A stretch of 64,000 bases of DNA from VXNE01 sp965205735 (GCA_965205735.1 OZ242179.1:3100001-3164000); one strand, 5' to 3'. Positions 26,278 to 37,825 are shown, counted from the first letter of the stretch. Notes: generated by a model from the sequence alone, not told the origin. Numbers and translations: made by a program.

Positions 26278-26529
26278 GGCGAGGTGAGGAGTCCATAGCT
26301 CCGTTTATTTTGGTGAACGCGGGCGATTTTATAAGCGCTGGGCCACGAACGAAGAGGGTCAACTGCCTGATTTTTGTGCGAGATGTCTCAAAAACGGCAC
26401 GGACATCGGCCGTGCAAACCTGAAGTGGGCGTGGGCGCCGAGGCCGAAGATCCCGCGGCCGGGTCGTGGAGCGGCGGCGGCGATGCTTGCCGTTTAGAAT
26501 GGTCTGTCGCTTTGGCTGTGTCCGACAAC

Positions 26530-27546
26530 ATGGTTTCCCCCGATCCCGCTCCCTGGCAGCCGCACGTCTGGCGTAGCGAGTTGAAAGAAGCCGTCACTTC
26601 CGTGGCGGAACTCGGCCGGATGCTGGGGCTCGCCCTGGACACACAGGTCAACGGTGCGAATGCCGGGTTCCCGCTGCGAGTTCCGCGGCGGTTCGTCGCG
26701 CGGATGCGGCGCAACGATCCCAACGATCCGTTGTTGCGCCAGGTATTGCCGACGGCCGCGGAAGACGAACCTGTGTCCGTGCTGCCGGACGGCACGCGAT
26801 TCAGCATGGATCCGCTACATGAGAAAGACTTCACGCGCGCGCCCTCGGTGATCCAGAAGTATCGAGGCCGTGCGCTCCTGATCGCGACCTCGGCGTGCGC
26901 CATCCACTGCCGCTACTGCTTTCGCAAACACTTCCCGTACCAGGATCACGCCCCCGATCAGCGCGAAGCCGCGCTTGCGGCCTTGCGAGAGGATGCGGAG
27001 CTGAACGAAGTCATACTGTCAGGCGGCGATCCGCTGGTGCTGACCGACGCCGCGCTGGGTAAGTTGGTTCGGCGTCTCGATGCGATAAGCCACATCGTAC
27101 GCCTGCGTATTCATACGCGCCTGCCCATCGTGCTGCCATCGCGCATTACCCGGGACCTGCTCGATGTCCTCGCGTCGACACGTCTGCGCGTTATCGTCGT
27201 CGCGCACGCCAACCACCCGCGCGAACTGGACGCGGATACGGCCCGGGCGTTCGCCTGCCTGGCGAAGGTTCCAGGCATCACCTTGCTCAACCAGAGCGTC
27301 CTGCTGCGCGGTGTCAACGACACGGCGTCGACGCTCTGCACGCTGTCGGAGCGACTGTTCGAGCAGGGCGTTCTGCCGTACTACCTGCACATGCCGGATG
27401 CCGTTCTCGGTACCCACGGGTTCCATGTAACCCAGGCGCGGGCAAGGCGGATCCACGACGCCATGGGCGAGAGCCTTCCGGGCTATCTGCTGCCGAAGCT
27501 GGTGCGCGAGGAACCGGGACGGGCGGCGAAAACAGTGCTCGCCTGA
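26530..27546 (+). CDS. epmB: EF-P beta-lysylation protein (lysine 2,3-aminomutase family)
   Basis: Radical-SAM, PLP-dependent enzyme of the KamA family, 338 aa, converting (S)-alpha-lysine to (R)-beta-lysine for modification of elongation factor P. Evidence: the radical-SAM cluster C123-A-I-H-C127-R-Y-C130 in SACAIHCRYCFRKHFPY, the SAM-binding EVILSGGDPLVLTD, the LHMPDAVLGTHGF region, and a C-terminal LLPKLVRE where the PLP Lys is expected. The length is that of EpmB rather than of longer KamA enzymes. ATG 26530 is chosen because homology starts at PWQPHVWRSEL; GTG 26518 is an alternative. efp and epmA are not in the window. Confidence 0.9.
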   Translation: MVSPDPAPWQPHVWRSELKEAVTSVAELGRMLGLALDTQVNGANAGFPLRVPRRFVARMRRNDPNDPLLRQVLPTAAEDEPVSVLPDGTRFSMDPLHEKDFTRAPSVIQKYRGRALLIATSACAIHCRYCFRKHFPYQDHAPDQREAALAALREDAELNEVILSGGDPLVLTDAALGKLVRRLDAISHIVRLRIHTRLPIVLPSRITRDLLDVLASTRLRVIVVAHANHPRELDADTARAFACLAKVPGITLLNQSVLLRGVNDTASTLCTLSERLFEQGVLPYYLHMPDAVLGTHGFHVTQARARRIHDAMGESLPGYLLPKLVREEPGRAAKTVLA

Positions 27547-27572
27547 GCGGCGTTGCGAACAGGAGATAGAAC

Positions 27573-29081
27573 ATGAGCGTGGTTGAGACCAGTTACGGGC
27601 GCGTGCGCGGGGCGAACGAAGCCGGTGTGCATGTGTTCAAGGGCATTCCCTTCGCCAAGCCGCCGGTGGGCGACTTGCGCTGGCGCGCGCCGGTGCCGCC
27701 AGATCCCTGGGCCGGCACGCGCGACGCGCTCGCGTTCGGTGCTTGCGCGGTGCAGTCGACCATTCCCGGGGACGTCGGCGAACTCATCGGCATCGCGACC
27801 CACGAAGTCAGCGAGGATTGCCTTTACCTGAACGTATGGACGCCGAAACCTGACGACGCTCGACGTCCCGTCATGGTTTGGATTCACGGCGGCGGCAACA
27901 CCTTGGGCGCGGGCTCGCAGCCGCGCGTCAACGGTGAGCACCTGGCGCGCGCCGGCGACGTGGTGGTGGTGACATTGAACTATCGGCTGGGTGCCTTGGG
28001 ATTTTTGTATGCGCCGGAACTCGGCGCGACCGGCAACGAAGCGTTGCTCGATCAGGTTGCGGCGTTGCGCTGGGTGCGGGCGGAAATCGGTGCGTTCGGT
28101 GGCGACCCCGACAACCTCACGGTGTTCGGGCAGTCTGCGGGTGGATTCGACATCGCGCAGTTGATGGCGATGCCGGCGGCGCAGGGCTGCTTCGACAGGG
28201 CCGTCCCCATGAGCGGCTCGTTGAAACGCCAAGTGACGGCAGACGTGGCATACGCCACGGCGCGCGCGCTGGCGGGGCACTTCGGCGGCTTCGAAAGGCT
28301 ACGCGCAGTGCCGGCGGCGGATATTCTTGGCTACCAGATGCGAATAGCGAGCACCGGTTGGGGTCCCACCTGCGATGGCGAGGTGATCGCGGAAGACGCG
28401 GCGACGGTTCTTGCGCGCGACACAGGCGAGGGCATGCCGCTGATGATCGGCCATACCCGGGACGAGTCGACGTTGTTCACCGTGTTCAACAAGGAACTGG
28501 CGAACATGGACGGGGCGCAACTGGCGCAGTTGGCGCGCGGACCGTTCGGGACGCATGCGGCGGATGCTGTCGCGTGCTACGTCCGGGATCGAACCGCTGC
28601 GGGACTGCGCACCGAGCCGATCGACATCTGGGCCGCGATCGCCACCGACCGGATGTTCCGGATTCCGGCGATTCGCACCGCTGAATGCCGTCTGCGCGCC
28701 CACCCGGCGGAAGGCGGGCGGTCAGAGGGCGCGAAGGCGCCTGTCTGGATGTATCGGTTCGATCACGAATCGCCCGCGCGCGAAGGCCGCCTGCAGGCCT
28801 GCCATTCGCTCGACATTCCGTTTGTCTGGGGCACGTATGCGTTGCCTCGAATGCAACGTTTTTGCGGTACCGGGGAGGCGGTCGAACGCTTGTCGCGTCG
28901 CGTCATGGCGAGCTATCTCGCGTTCGCGCGCAGCGGCAATCCCGCGAACGAAGAAGTGCCGGATTGGCCGGAATACGACATGGACGCGCGCCGAACGATG
29001 TTGTTCGCGGAGACGCCCGAAGTTGTCGCGGCACCGATGGATGCCGTGCGCCAACTCTGGTCGTTCGCGGCGACCGTCTAG
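27573..29081 (+). CDS. Carboxylesterase, type B family
   Basis: Alpha/beta-hydrolase of 502 aa acting on carboxylic esters. Seen: the N-terminal GRVRGANEAGVHVFKGIPFAKPPVGDLRWRAP, the SEDCLYLNVWTP motif, the oxyanion-hole VMVWIHGGGNTLGAG, and the nucleophile elbow VFGQSAGGFD (Ser). The acid is probably in HTRDESTLF, and the catalytic His in ACHSLDIPFVWG. No signal peptide is present, so a cytosolic enzyme is likely. AGGAG precedes ATG 27573; it starts 26 bases after epmB and may be co-transcribed. Confidence 0.92.
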   Translation: MSVVETSYGRVRGANEAGVHVFKGIPFAKPPVGDLRWRAPVPPDPWAGTRDALAFGACAVQSTIPGDVGELIGIATHEVSEDCLYLNVWTPKPDDARRPVMVWIHGGGNTLGAGSQPRVNGEHLARAGDVVVVTLNYRLGALGFLYAPELGATGNEALLDQVAALRWVRAEIGAFGGDPDNLTVFGQSAGGFDIAQLMAMPAAQGCFDRAVPMSGSLKRQVTADVAYATARALAGHFGGFERLRAVPAADILGYQMRIASTGWGPTCDGEVIAEDAATVLARDTGEGMPLMIGHTRDESTLFTVFNKELANMDGAQLAQLARGPFGTHAADAVACYVRDRTAAGLRTEPIDIWAAIATDRMFRIPAIRTAECRLRAHPAEGGRSEGAKAPVWMYRFDHESPAREGRLQACHSLDIPFVWGTYALPRMQRFCGTGEAVERLSRRVMASYLAFARSGNPANEEVPDWPEYDMDARRTMLFAETPEVVAAPMDAVRQLWSFAATV

Positions 29082-29245
29082 AACATCAACTTGAAATAGT
29101 CCGCCAAGCTGATGCCGTACTGATCGCGGTAGTACGGCCAGGCGAGCACGAACACGAAGAGTCCAAGCGCGGCGCAGAACGCGAGGATTCCGAACGAACC
29201 AATCAATATTTGGCTGCGTAACAGCGCTTGCAGGAATCTCAACAT
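29078..29245 (-). CDS. Possible small single-pass membrane protein
   Basis: A 55-codon frame on the minus strand encodes MLRFLQALLRSQILIGSFGILAFCAALGLFVFVLAWPYYRDQYGISLADYFKLMF, one clear membrane helix with a basic N-terminus. Its stop codon overlaps the stop of the convergent esterase within the shared CTAG. No strong ribosome site is seen (GCATTGAT upstream). The amino-acid pattern looks protein-like rather than random, but the evidence is limited. Confidence 0.4.
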   Translation of the reverse strand: MLRFLQALLRSQILIGSFGILAFCAALGLFVFVLAWPYYRDQYGISLADYFKLMF

Positions 29246-29350
29246 ATCAATGCGCCGAACGCAGCGCCTTGATCGAGTGCGCTCCGCGTTCCGCCAACTC
29301 CGCGAGTCAGCCTAGAACATTCGCCTTGGGAGTCACAACCTCTGCCTCCC

Positions 29351-29375
29351 GCCGCTCTTGAAAAGCGGCGTTTTC
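29351..29375 (+). terminator. Weak intrinsic terminator
   Basis: A GCCGCT/AGCGGC stem with a 7-base loop is followed by GTTTTC. It lies between the esterase and the next rightward gene, about 270 bases after the esterase stop. Confidence 0.35.
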
Positions 29376-29417
29376 GGTGTGATGGTTTCGGTTAGGTTCC
29401 GAGGGTCGGAAGGAAAT

Positions 29418-30080
29418 TTGAACCTGAAAAGGACGGGATTGGCGGGATTGGCCGTGGCGGTTGGGTGTTCGACATTCGACCAATCCGTCGCGGGCGACGT
29501 TGTTCGATCCGTTTTCACGCCGTGTGCTTCGCCTTCTGGTCGACTGGACTCGGATTCAACCTTGGCTACCCATGTCGGACGCTACGAGTTGACGTTGGTG
29601 CGGCGGGCAGACGCGGTCGATATAGGGTCTGCGCGGGGTACGCTTGTGCTTTATCGGCAAGCGCCGGGACTGGAAATGCTTGGACACGCATCGACGCCGC
29701 TATACGGTACGGCGGACGTGAACCTCACGGCGGTTGGCGGGCACGTCGTAGGCGACGCCGGAAGCGATGCCCCGGACGCCCCGGGTGTCCTGGTGCTGGA
29801 ATCGGATCGCGCTGGAGCGCGAAACATTCTGCTTCGCTTTGGTTCGGCCGCGAACAGGCGGGACATGATGCTCTTCGATGGCGCGTACACCGTGCTGCGG
29901 GTGCATGAAATCTCGGCCGACGGTTTCTCGGGCAGTTGGCGAAGTGGTGCGCGCACGTCCCGTGCCAGCGGGTATTTTTGCGCGATAAGGTCTCTTCCCG
30001 GGCCTGATGCGAGGATTGGGTCTCCCCGCGTCCGATTGCTTTCACACGTCGAGTCAGGCGGTGGGCTTATCGCGCAATGA
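29418..30080 (+). CDS. Hypothetical lipoprotein
   Basis: A 220-aa protein of unknown function. The TTG start at 29418 follows GGAAGGAAA and gives a lipoprotein-like N-terminus, LNLKRTGLAGLAVAVGCS, with a candidate lipobox AVGC. The mature part is beta-rich without a recognised family (VGRYELTLVRRADAVDIGSARGTLVLYR, GARNILLRFGSAANRRDMMLFDGAYTV). Its TGA overlaps the ATG of the large metalloprotease gene (ATGA at 30077-30080), so the two are translationally coupled and may act together. Confidence 0.65.
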   Translation: MNLKRTGLAGLAVAVGCSTFDQSVAGDVVRSVFTPCASPSGRLDSDSTLATHVGRYELTLVRRADAVDIGSARGTLVLYRQAPGLEMLGHASTPLYGTADVNLTAVGGHVVGDAGSDAPDAPGVLVLESDRAGARNILLRFGSAANRRDMMLFDGAYTVLRVHEISADGFSGSWRSGARTSRASGYFCAIRSLPGPDARIGSPRVRLLSHVESGGGLIAQ

Positions 30081-32638
30081 ATCGGACGCTTGCAGCATTG
30101 TTAGCGGGAGGTCTTTCGTTCCTCATTGTCGTCGGTGTCCACTCGGGGGTCGCTAGCGCGGCCGAAGATGGGGCGGCGACGACCGAACTCGACGACGGCG
30201 TGTTGCGCTGGCTGCTGCGCTCGCGCTGGTGGCGCCAGATACCGGGGCAGCCGGCGTTGCCTGCGCTGTCGGACATCGCACACGACAGTCTGAGGGTGAC
30301 GTGGACGACGCCGGAAAGCGCGGTGTTCGAGATCGTCGACTACGACGTGCAGTACCGGGCGGCGGGCACTCCGAATTTCGTCGACTGGGTCCACGACGGC
30401 ACGGCCACGCAGGCGATGATCACGGGCCTAACCGAGATCACCGAATACGGGCTGCGGGTGCGCGCCGAGAGCGAGGCGGGGGAGGGGGATTGGTCCGCAG
30501 TCGTGATCGGCACGACCCTGGTGGCGCCGCCGAGATTTGTGGAAGGCGAGAGAGCGGATAGAGAGGTAGAGGAGAACACGGCGGCTGGCGTGGCCATTGG
30601 CGATCCGGTCGCGGCGACGGTCACCAGCGGCGCGCTGCGCTACAGCCTTGGGGGCGTGGACGCGGGGGCGTTCGCCATCGACGCTTCGAGCGGTCAGCTT
30701 CGGACGCGTCAGGGTGTGGATTACGACCACGAGACGCGGTCGAGCTACGCGGTGGAAGTAGAGGCTTCGCACACGCGCGCGGGAACTGCGCGGATCGCGG
30801 TTCGGATCGTGCTGCTGGACGTGGATGAGCCGCCGGGCAAGCCGCCCGCGCCGAGTGTAACGGCGCTGGGGTCCGCGGGCCTGCGGGTGACCTGGGATGA
30901 GCCGGCGAACACGGGTCCTGAGATAACCGGCTACGAGGTGGAATACCGCGCGCGGGGCACGGAGGATTACCTGGACGCGGGTCACGAGGGAACGGAGACG
31001 AGTACGACGATCACGGGATTGGCCCGACAGACACTGTACGAGGTTCGCGTGCGCGCGGTGAACGACGAAGGAGCAGGGGCGTGGTCGGACACGTCCCAGG
31101 GACGCACTCCGGGCTCGGGCGGCGGCGGACAACCCCCACCGCCTCCGCCCCCACCCCCTCCCGGTTCCCCGGACCTGGTGGTCCAGTCCGTCTCGGTCAG
31201 CGACGGCGATGTGGAAGGCGGTGAGTCCTTCACACTAAGCGCGATGGTCCGAAATAGGGGAGACGTGGCTGCAGCGGCAACCACGCTGCGCTACTACCGC
31301 TCGCCGAATGCGATCATTTCCGCGACCGACACGCAGGTGGGCTCGGACTCGGTGGGCGATCTTGCGGCCGACGGCGTCAGCAACGAGTCGATCGGATTGA
31401 CGGCGCCGGCGAATGCCGGCACGTTCTACTACGGTGCCTGCGCCGATTCGGTGGCCGGAGAGTCGAATACCGGAAACAACTGCTCCAGCGGGGCGCGGCT
31501 CACCGTGAAGCCGTCAGGTCCCAGCCTCGCCCCGGTCGGCCAGAGCGCCTTCGACGCGCTTTTCCTCGGCAATTTCCTGTCGACCCGAACCTACGTTATC
31601 CAGTTCTTGTCGGGCGGTCGCTTCAGGGAAAGCGATCAGGATCCGGGAGACTACACATATACGAATACGGGCCCCAACACGGGGACCGTGACCCAGACCT
31701 ATGACGATCCGAACAGGTACGGCGGTAGCTGCACGATCCAGCTCACCTTCGTTTCGACGACTACCGGCACCTTGAGCTACACGTGCGCGGGGGGACAGAA
31801 CGATACGGATGATTGGCGCCTGAACGTCATAGACTCCAGTTCTTTCAACATCGAAGTCGTATGGGTTGGCTCCAGGTCAGCCAGCGTCAACAGCGCGGTT
31901 CAAGCCGCTGTTGCGCGATGGGAAAGCGTCATTGCGGCCAACATCATCGCGGTATACATATCGGGTTTGAGCACCCCGGACGACTTCTTCGGGGTTGTCG
32001 ACGACCTCAGGATCTACGTGGAAGTCACCACCATCGATGGTTCGGGAGGTACGCTGGCCGCGGCGGGTCGCAGAGTCGTGCGCGAGTCATCGGAACTGCC
32101 GGTCGTATCGGCCCTCACGCTGGACACGGACGATGTTTCGAGGCTCTCGACGGCCGATTTGCACGACGTCGCACTGCACGAGGTGGCCCACGCTCTGGGG
32201 TTCGGCACTGCGTGGGGTGATCTGGGCTTGGTGTCCGGACCCGATACGCATTTCAACGGCGCGAAGGCAATCGCGGCATTCGACGCAGCCGGCGGGTCGG
32301 GCTACACCGGAGAGAAAGTGCCCACGGATAGCAACGGGGCGCATTGGCGAGGTTCCGTGTTTGGCGCCAATGAACTCATGATCGTCACTTTCATCCGTGG
32401 AACGACGCAGCGTTCCATGAGCGCAATCACCGTCCAGTCCATGGCGGATATGGGCTACACGGTCAACGTCGGCCAGGCCGATGCCTACACGCTGCCTTCT
32501 ACGAACTCCCCGACGCTGCGCGCACTCGCCAGTGGAGAAGCTCGGAAGGATTGGATTCCGCTCAAGTGCATCGTGACGCGACCGGTGCCGACAGACGAAG
32601 TTACGGTGATCGAACTGAAGTCCGGCGGACACCCATAA
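30077..32638 (+). CDS. Secreted multidomain leishmanolysin-like metalloprotease with FN3, cadherin and CARDB modules
   Basis: An 853-aa exported protein. Order: signal peptide (MNRTLAALLAGGLSFLIVVGVHSGVASAAE); fibronectin III at about 60-148; cadherin-like domain at about 150-255 (YSLGGVDAGAFAIDASSGQLRTRQGVDYDHE); second FN3 at about 258-346; a Gly/Pro linker with ten prolines; one CARDB domain at about 367-477 (PDLVVQSVSVSDG ... YYGACADSVAGES ... NNCSS); and a C-terminal peptidase. The protease shows HEVAH at 701-705 followed by ALGFG, a third His at 756 (GAHW), and Met789 in SMADMGY, the HExxH-H-Met layout of M8 leishmanolysins. It is coupled to the upstream lipoprotein. The CARDB type is the same as in the 44-58 kb array. 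Confidence 0.85.
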   Translation: MNRTLAALLAGGLSFLIVVGVHSGVASAAEDGAATTELDDGVLRWLLRSRWWRQIPGQPALPALSDIAHDSLRVTWTTPESAVFEIVDYDVQYRAAGTPNFVDWVHDGTATQAMITGLTEITEYGLRVRAESEAGEGDWSAVVIGTTLVAPPRFVEGERADREVEENTAAGVAIGDPVAATVTSGALRYSLGGVDAGAFAIDASSGQLRTRQGVDYDHETRSSYAVEVEASHTRAGTARIAVRIVLLDVDEPPGKPPAPSVTALGSAGLRVTWDEPANTGPEITGYEVEYRARGTEDYLDAGHEGTETSTTITGLARQTLYEVRVRAVNDEGAGAWSDTSQGRTPGSGGGGQPPPPPPPPPPGSPDLVVQSVSVSDGDVEGGESFTLSAMVRNRGDVAAAATTLRYYRSPNAIISATDTQVGSDSVGDLAADGVSNESIGLTAPANAGTFYYGACADSVAGESNTGNNCSSGARLTVKPSGPSLAPVGQSAFDALFLGNFLSTRTYVIQFLSGGRFRESDQDPGDYTYTNTGPNTGTVTQTYDDPNRYGGSCTIQLTFVSTTTGTLSYTCAGGQNDTDDWRLNVIDSSSFNIEVVWVGSRSASVNSAVQAAVARWESVIAANIIAVYISGLSTPDDFFGVVDDLRIYVEVTTIDGSGGTLAAAGRRVVRESSELPVVSALTLDTDDVSRLSTADLHDVALHEVAHALGFGTAWGDLGLVSGPDTHFNGAKAIAAFDAAGGSGYTGEKVPTDSNGAHWRGSVFGANELMIVTFIRGTTQRSMSAITVQSMADMGYTVNVGQADAYTLPSTNSPTLRALASGEARKDWIPLKCIVTRPVPTDEVTVIELKSGGHP

Positions 32639-32761
32639 GTACGATGCGCGGATTCCGTTCGCGCCCGCCTGCATGCTAGTCTCGCGCGTGCGGAGGACGC
32701 GCTCTGGTCCTCTGGTTTGTGCGCAGGCGGATGAGTTCCCCTAGCGCGAGGGAGGACGCGC

Positions 32762-33856
32762 GTGCTTCGTTACATCGCCAGGCGCCTATTGCTGATCTTT
32801 CCGACGTTGATCGGGATCATCACGATCAATTTCTTTATCGTGCAACTCGCGCCCGGCGGCCCGGTGGATCAGATGATCGCGACCCTCACGGGACAAGACG
32901 TCGATGCCACGGCCCGCATCGCCGGCGCGGTCGATGCGCAACCGCAGCAACTCGACATGGAGAGTGCGCGCACGCAGTACGCGGGCGCTCAGGGTCTGGA
33001 TCCGGAGCTGATCGCCGCCATCGAAAAGCAGTTCGGTTTCGACAAGCCGATCCATGTACGCTATTTCAAGATGCTGGGGGACTACCTCACCCTGGATTTC
33101 GGCGAGAGCTACTATCAGAACCGGCCGGTGGTGGATCTCGTTGTCGAACGGTTGCCGGTGTCGCTGTCGCTCGGTTTCTGGTCGCTGCTTCTCGTCTACA
33201 CGATCTCGATACCGCTGGGTATCGCCAAGGCGGTGCGCGACGGGACGCGTTTCGACGCCTGGACGAGCGGCGTCATCTTCGTCGGCTACGCGATTCCGAG
33301 CTTTCTGTTTGCCGTCTTTCTCATCGTGCTCGTCGCCGGCGGCTCCTATCTCGACTTGTTCCCACTCAAGGGACTGACATCGACCAACTTCGAAGACCTG
33401 TCCTTCTTCGGCAAGATCTTCGACTACTTCTGGCACCTGGCGCTGCCGGTTACCGCGATCACCATCGGCGGCTTCGCGACGCTCACCATGCTGACCAAGA
33501 ACTCCTTCCTCGAAGAGATATCGAAGCAGTTCGTCCTCACCGCGCGGGCCAAGGGACTGAACCAGAAGCGCGTGCTCTATGGCCACGTGTTCCGCAACGC
33601 GATGCTCATCGTGATCGCGGGGTTCCCGGCAGCGTTCGTTGGCATCCTCTTCACCAGCGCGCTCTTGATCGAGGTGATCTTCTCGTTGGATGGTCTCGGC
33701 CTGCTCGGCTTCGAGGCCGTATTGAAACGCGACTATCCCATCATGTTCGGGACGTTGTTCTGTTTCACCTTCATCGGCCTCGTGCTGACGCTCGTCGGCG
33801 ACATCACCTACACGTTCGTCGATCCGCGCATAGACTTCGAAACGAGAGAAACGTAA
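32762..33856 (+). CDS. yejB: Peptide ABC transporter permease, YejB type
   Basis: Inner-membrane permease, 364 aa, the same length as E. coli YejB. The N-terminus MLRYIARRLLLIFPTLIGIITINFFIVQLAPGGPVDQMIA is the family signature, and the coupling loop is LTARAKGLNQKRVLYGHVFRNAM followed by the last membrane segments. Six or so hydrophobic segments are seen. GTG 32762 follows GGGAGGACGCGC. yejE starts with the base after its stop codon. The importer family takes up peptides (including microcin C in enterobacteria); the substrate here is unproven. Confidence 0.9.
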   Translation: MLRYIARRLLLIFPTLIGIITINFFIVQLAPGGPVDQMIATLTGQDVDATARIAGAVDAQPQQLDMESARTQYAGAQGLDPELIAAIEKQFGFDKPIHVRYFKMLGDYLTLDFGESYYQNRPVVDLVVERLPVSLSLGFWSLLLVYTISIPLGIAKAVRDGTRFDAWTSGVIFVGYAIPSFLFAVFLIVLVAGGSYLDLFPLKGLTSTNFEDLSFFGKIFDYFWHLALPVTAITIGGFATLTMLTKNSFLEEISKQFVLTARAKGLNQKRVLYGHVFRNAMLIVIAGFPAAFVGILFTSALLIEVIFSLDGLGLLGFEAVLKRDYPIMFGTLFCFTFIGLVLTLVGDITYTFVDPRIDFETRET

Positions 33857-34956
33857 GTGGCCAGACGCCAGGCGCCGCGCATACAGGAGACGGATGGTTT
33901 CATCGAGGTGGTGAGCACTGCGCCTGGCCGATTCCAGGCGTCGCCCCTCATGCGCCGCCGGTGGGAGAACTTCAAGGCCAACAAGCGCGGCTACTGGAGC
34001 CTGTGGATCATCTCCACGATGGTGGTGCTCAGCATGTTCGCCGAGTTCATAGCGAACGATGGTCCGCTGGTGATGGGCTACAAGGGCGAACTCTACTTTC
34101 CGGTCCTGTTCACGTACCCCGAGACGGAATTCGGCGGCGTGTTCGAAACCGAAGCGGAGTATCTGGAACCCTTCGTGCAGGATCTGATCAGGGACGGCGA
34201 CGGCTGGATGGTCTGGCCGCCCATTACGTTCAGTTTCGACACTATCGATCTGTATACCGAGGGTGCCGTGCCGGAAGCGCCGTCGACCCGACACTGGCTC
34301 GGCACCGACGACATCGGTCGCGATGTCACCGCGCGCATTATTTACGGGTTCCGCCTTTCCGTCATATTCGGCTTGGCGCTCACTTTCATCAGTTCGGTGA
34401 TCGGCATCTCGGTGGGCGCCACCCAAGGGTATTTCGGCGGCATGATCGACCTGCTCGGCCAGCGGCTGGTTGAGGTCTGGGCCGGACTGCCGGTGCTGTT
34501 TCTCATCATTATCCTGTCGAGTCTGATCGAGCCGAATCCCATCGCGTTGCTGTTGCTGTTACTGCTGTTCAACTGGATGGCCCTGGTCGCGGTGGTCCGC
34601 GCGGAATTCCTGCGCACGCGCAACTTCGACTATGTGCGCGCCGCGAGGGCCCTGGGCGAGTCCGACTTCGTCATCATGACGAAACACGTGCTGCCCAACG
34701 CGATGGTGGCGACGCTCACTTTCCTGCCGTTCGTGCTGAACGGATCGATCACCACATTGACTTCCCTGGACTTCCTCGGCTTTGGCCTGCCGGCGGGATA
34801 CCCGTCGCTCGGCGAGTTGCTGGCCCAGGGCAAGGCGAATATCCAGGCGCCGTGGCTCGGGCTGTCCGGGTTCTTCACCCTGGCCACCATGTTGACCTTG
34901 TTCGTTTTCGTCGGCGAGGGCGTGCGCGACGCGTTCGATCCGAGGCGCGCTACCAG

Positions 34957-34960
<4 letters not shown>
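33857..34960 (+). CDS. yejE: Peptide ABC transporter permease, YejE type
   Basis: Second permease subunit, 367 aa, with the OppC-like N-terminal segment (SPLMRRRWENFKANKRGYWSLWIISTMVVLSMFAEFIA) and the inner-membrane coupling motif EFLRTRNFDYVRAARALGESDFVIMTKHVLPNAM. The periplasmic insert between the first two membrane segments (DGPLVMGYKGELYFPVLFTYPETEFGG) and HWLGTDDIGRDVTARIIYGFR are typical of YejE. The GTG start abuts the yejB stop. The TGA overlaps the ATG of yejF (ATGA at 34957-34960). Confidence 0.92.
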
Positions 34961-36561
<1,601 letters not shown>

Positions 36562-37782
36562 TCAGGCTCGAACGATGCGGTCCCCGACCTGCGCGCGGCT
36601 TGCGGCCCTGATCAGGGGCACCACGAGCGTCACGAAGATGACGAGACTCATCCCGCCCAGGAGCAGGAACGTCGTCTCCATCCCCCACAGGTTCAGCGCG
36701 GCCGCGACCAGCGGGGCCGTCAACGCGAAGGCGGCGCGAAAACCCAGGCTGGCGAAGGAGTTCGCGGTGGCCCGAAACTCGCTTGGCACGCGCTTGTTCA
36801 ATGCATCGCTCAGGACAACGTGGCCGAAGCCTCGGCACGCGAAGAACACGACGCTGACCAGCACGCCGCCGACGGCGCCGAACGCGCCGAGGCCGATGTA
36901 GCCGAACACGGGGCCGATACCCACGACGATCAACATCGCCGTGCTGCCGAGGCGGTCCTCCAGACTGAGCGCATATCGGCCCGCCGCCGCCGATATGAAC
37001 GTCAGCGCACCCCAGAGATAGCCGTAGTGGACGATACCGATTCCCAGCTCCTGCCAGTGCTTCTGCAGCAGCCAGACCGAGAACATCGTGGTCAGCGCCC
37101 ACACGGACATCGCGAGGAACGTGAGGCGCAGCACCGGACCGTTCAACAACAGGTGGCGCAGTACGGTGCGGACGTTCCGCAGGTGGCTGTCTTGGGCCAG
37201 CCTGTTTCCCGGCGGCTCGACCAGGCCGAAGGTCAACAGGAACGCGACCCATCCGCTGGCCACCTGCGCGTAGACGGCGGCCTCCATGGACCATAGGAGA
37301 AACACGCTGCAGGTCGCCGCCGCCAGCGCTTCGGACACGCTACGGGTGGTAAAGAGCCGGCGCACCGCCTTGCGCTTCCTGTGCGGGTCTTCGTTCAGGG
37401 CAATTTCCGTATCGTAGAGCAGCGCAAGGTCCGCGCCGGAAATCAGGCTCAGGCCAAGACCCAGGCAGCTTTCGAACAGCGCAAGCTGCCAGAACCCTTC
37501 CGCGAACAGGAGGACGCTTTGGCCGATACCGAGGAAGAACGTGCCTGTCACGATGGCGCGCTTGCGCCCGAGCATGTCGGCAAGGTAGCCCGACGGCGCC
37601 TCCATGATCAGTACCACTGTCGCAAACCACGCCTGCAACAGGAATATTTCGGGCAGCGTCAAACCCCGGCTCTCGAAGAAGAGCACGATGACGGGCATCA
37701 GGACCAGGAAAACCTGGAAAAACGACAGCACCAGTATTCGCTGGAGATTCTTCTCCAATTGTTGTCGCGTCGGCGTCGACAT
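36562..37782 (-). CDS. Major facilitator superfamily transporter
   Basis: Integral membrane protein of 406 aa with about 12 hydrophobic segments in two halves and the loop 2-3 motif GYLADMLGRKRAIVTG, the MFS signature. It has a first-helix acid and a large central cytoplasmic loop (NEDPHRKRKAVRRLF). The cargo is not recognisable. Its stop codon starts directly after the yejF stop, so the two transcription units converge with no spacing. GGAG lies about 15 bases upstream of the ATG. Confidence 0.88.
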   Translation of the reverse strand: MSTPTRQQLEKNLQRILVLSFFQVFLVLMPVIVLFFESRGLTLPEIFLLQAWFATVVLIMEAPSGYLADMLGRKRAIVTGTFFLGIGQSVLLFAEGFWQLALFESCLGLGLSLISGADLALLYDTEIALNEDPHRKRKAVRRLFTTRSVSEALAAATCSVFLLWSMEAAVYAQVASGWVAFLLTFGLVEPPGNRLAQDSHLRNVRTVLRHLLLNGPVLRLTFLAMSVWALTTMFSVWLLQKHWQELGIGIVHYGYLWGALTFISAAAGRYALSLEDRLGSTAMLIVVGIGPVFGYIGLGAFGAVGGVLVSVVFFACRGFGHVVLSDALNKRVPSEFRATANSFASLGFRAAFALTAPLVAAALNLWGMETTFLLLGGMSLVIFVTLVVPLIRAASRAQVGDRIVRA

Positions 37783-37825
37783 CCTGCTTTCTCTCCTGCA
37801 ATGGCGTTTTCACGCCGTCAATCAA

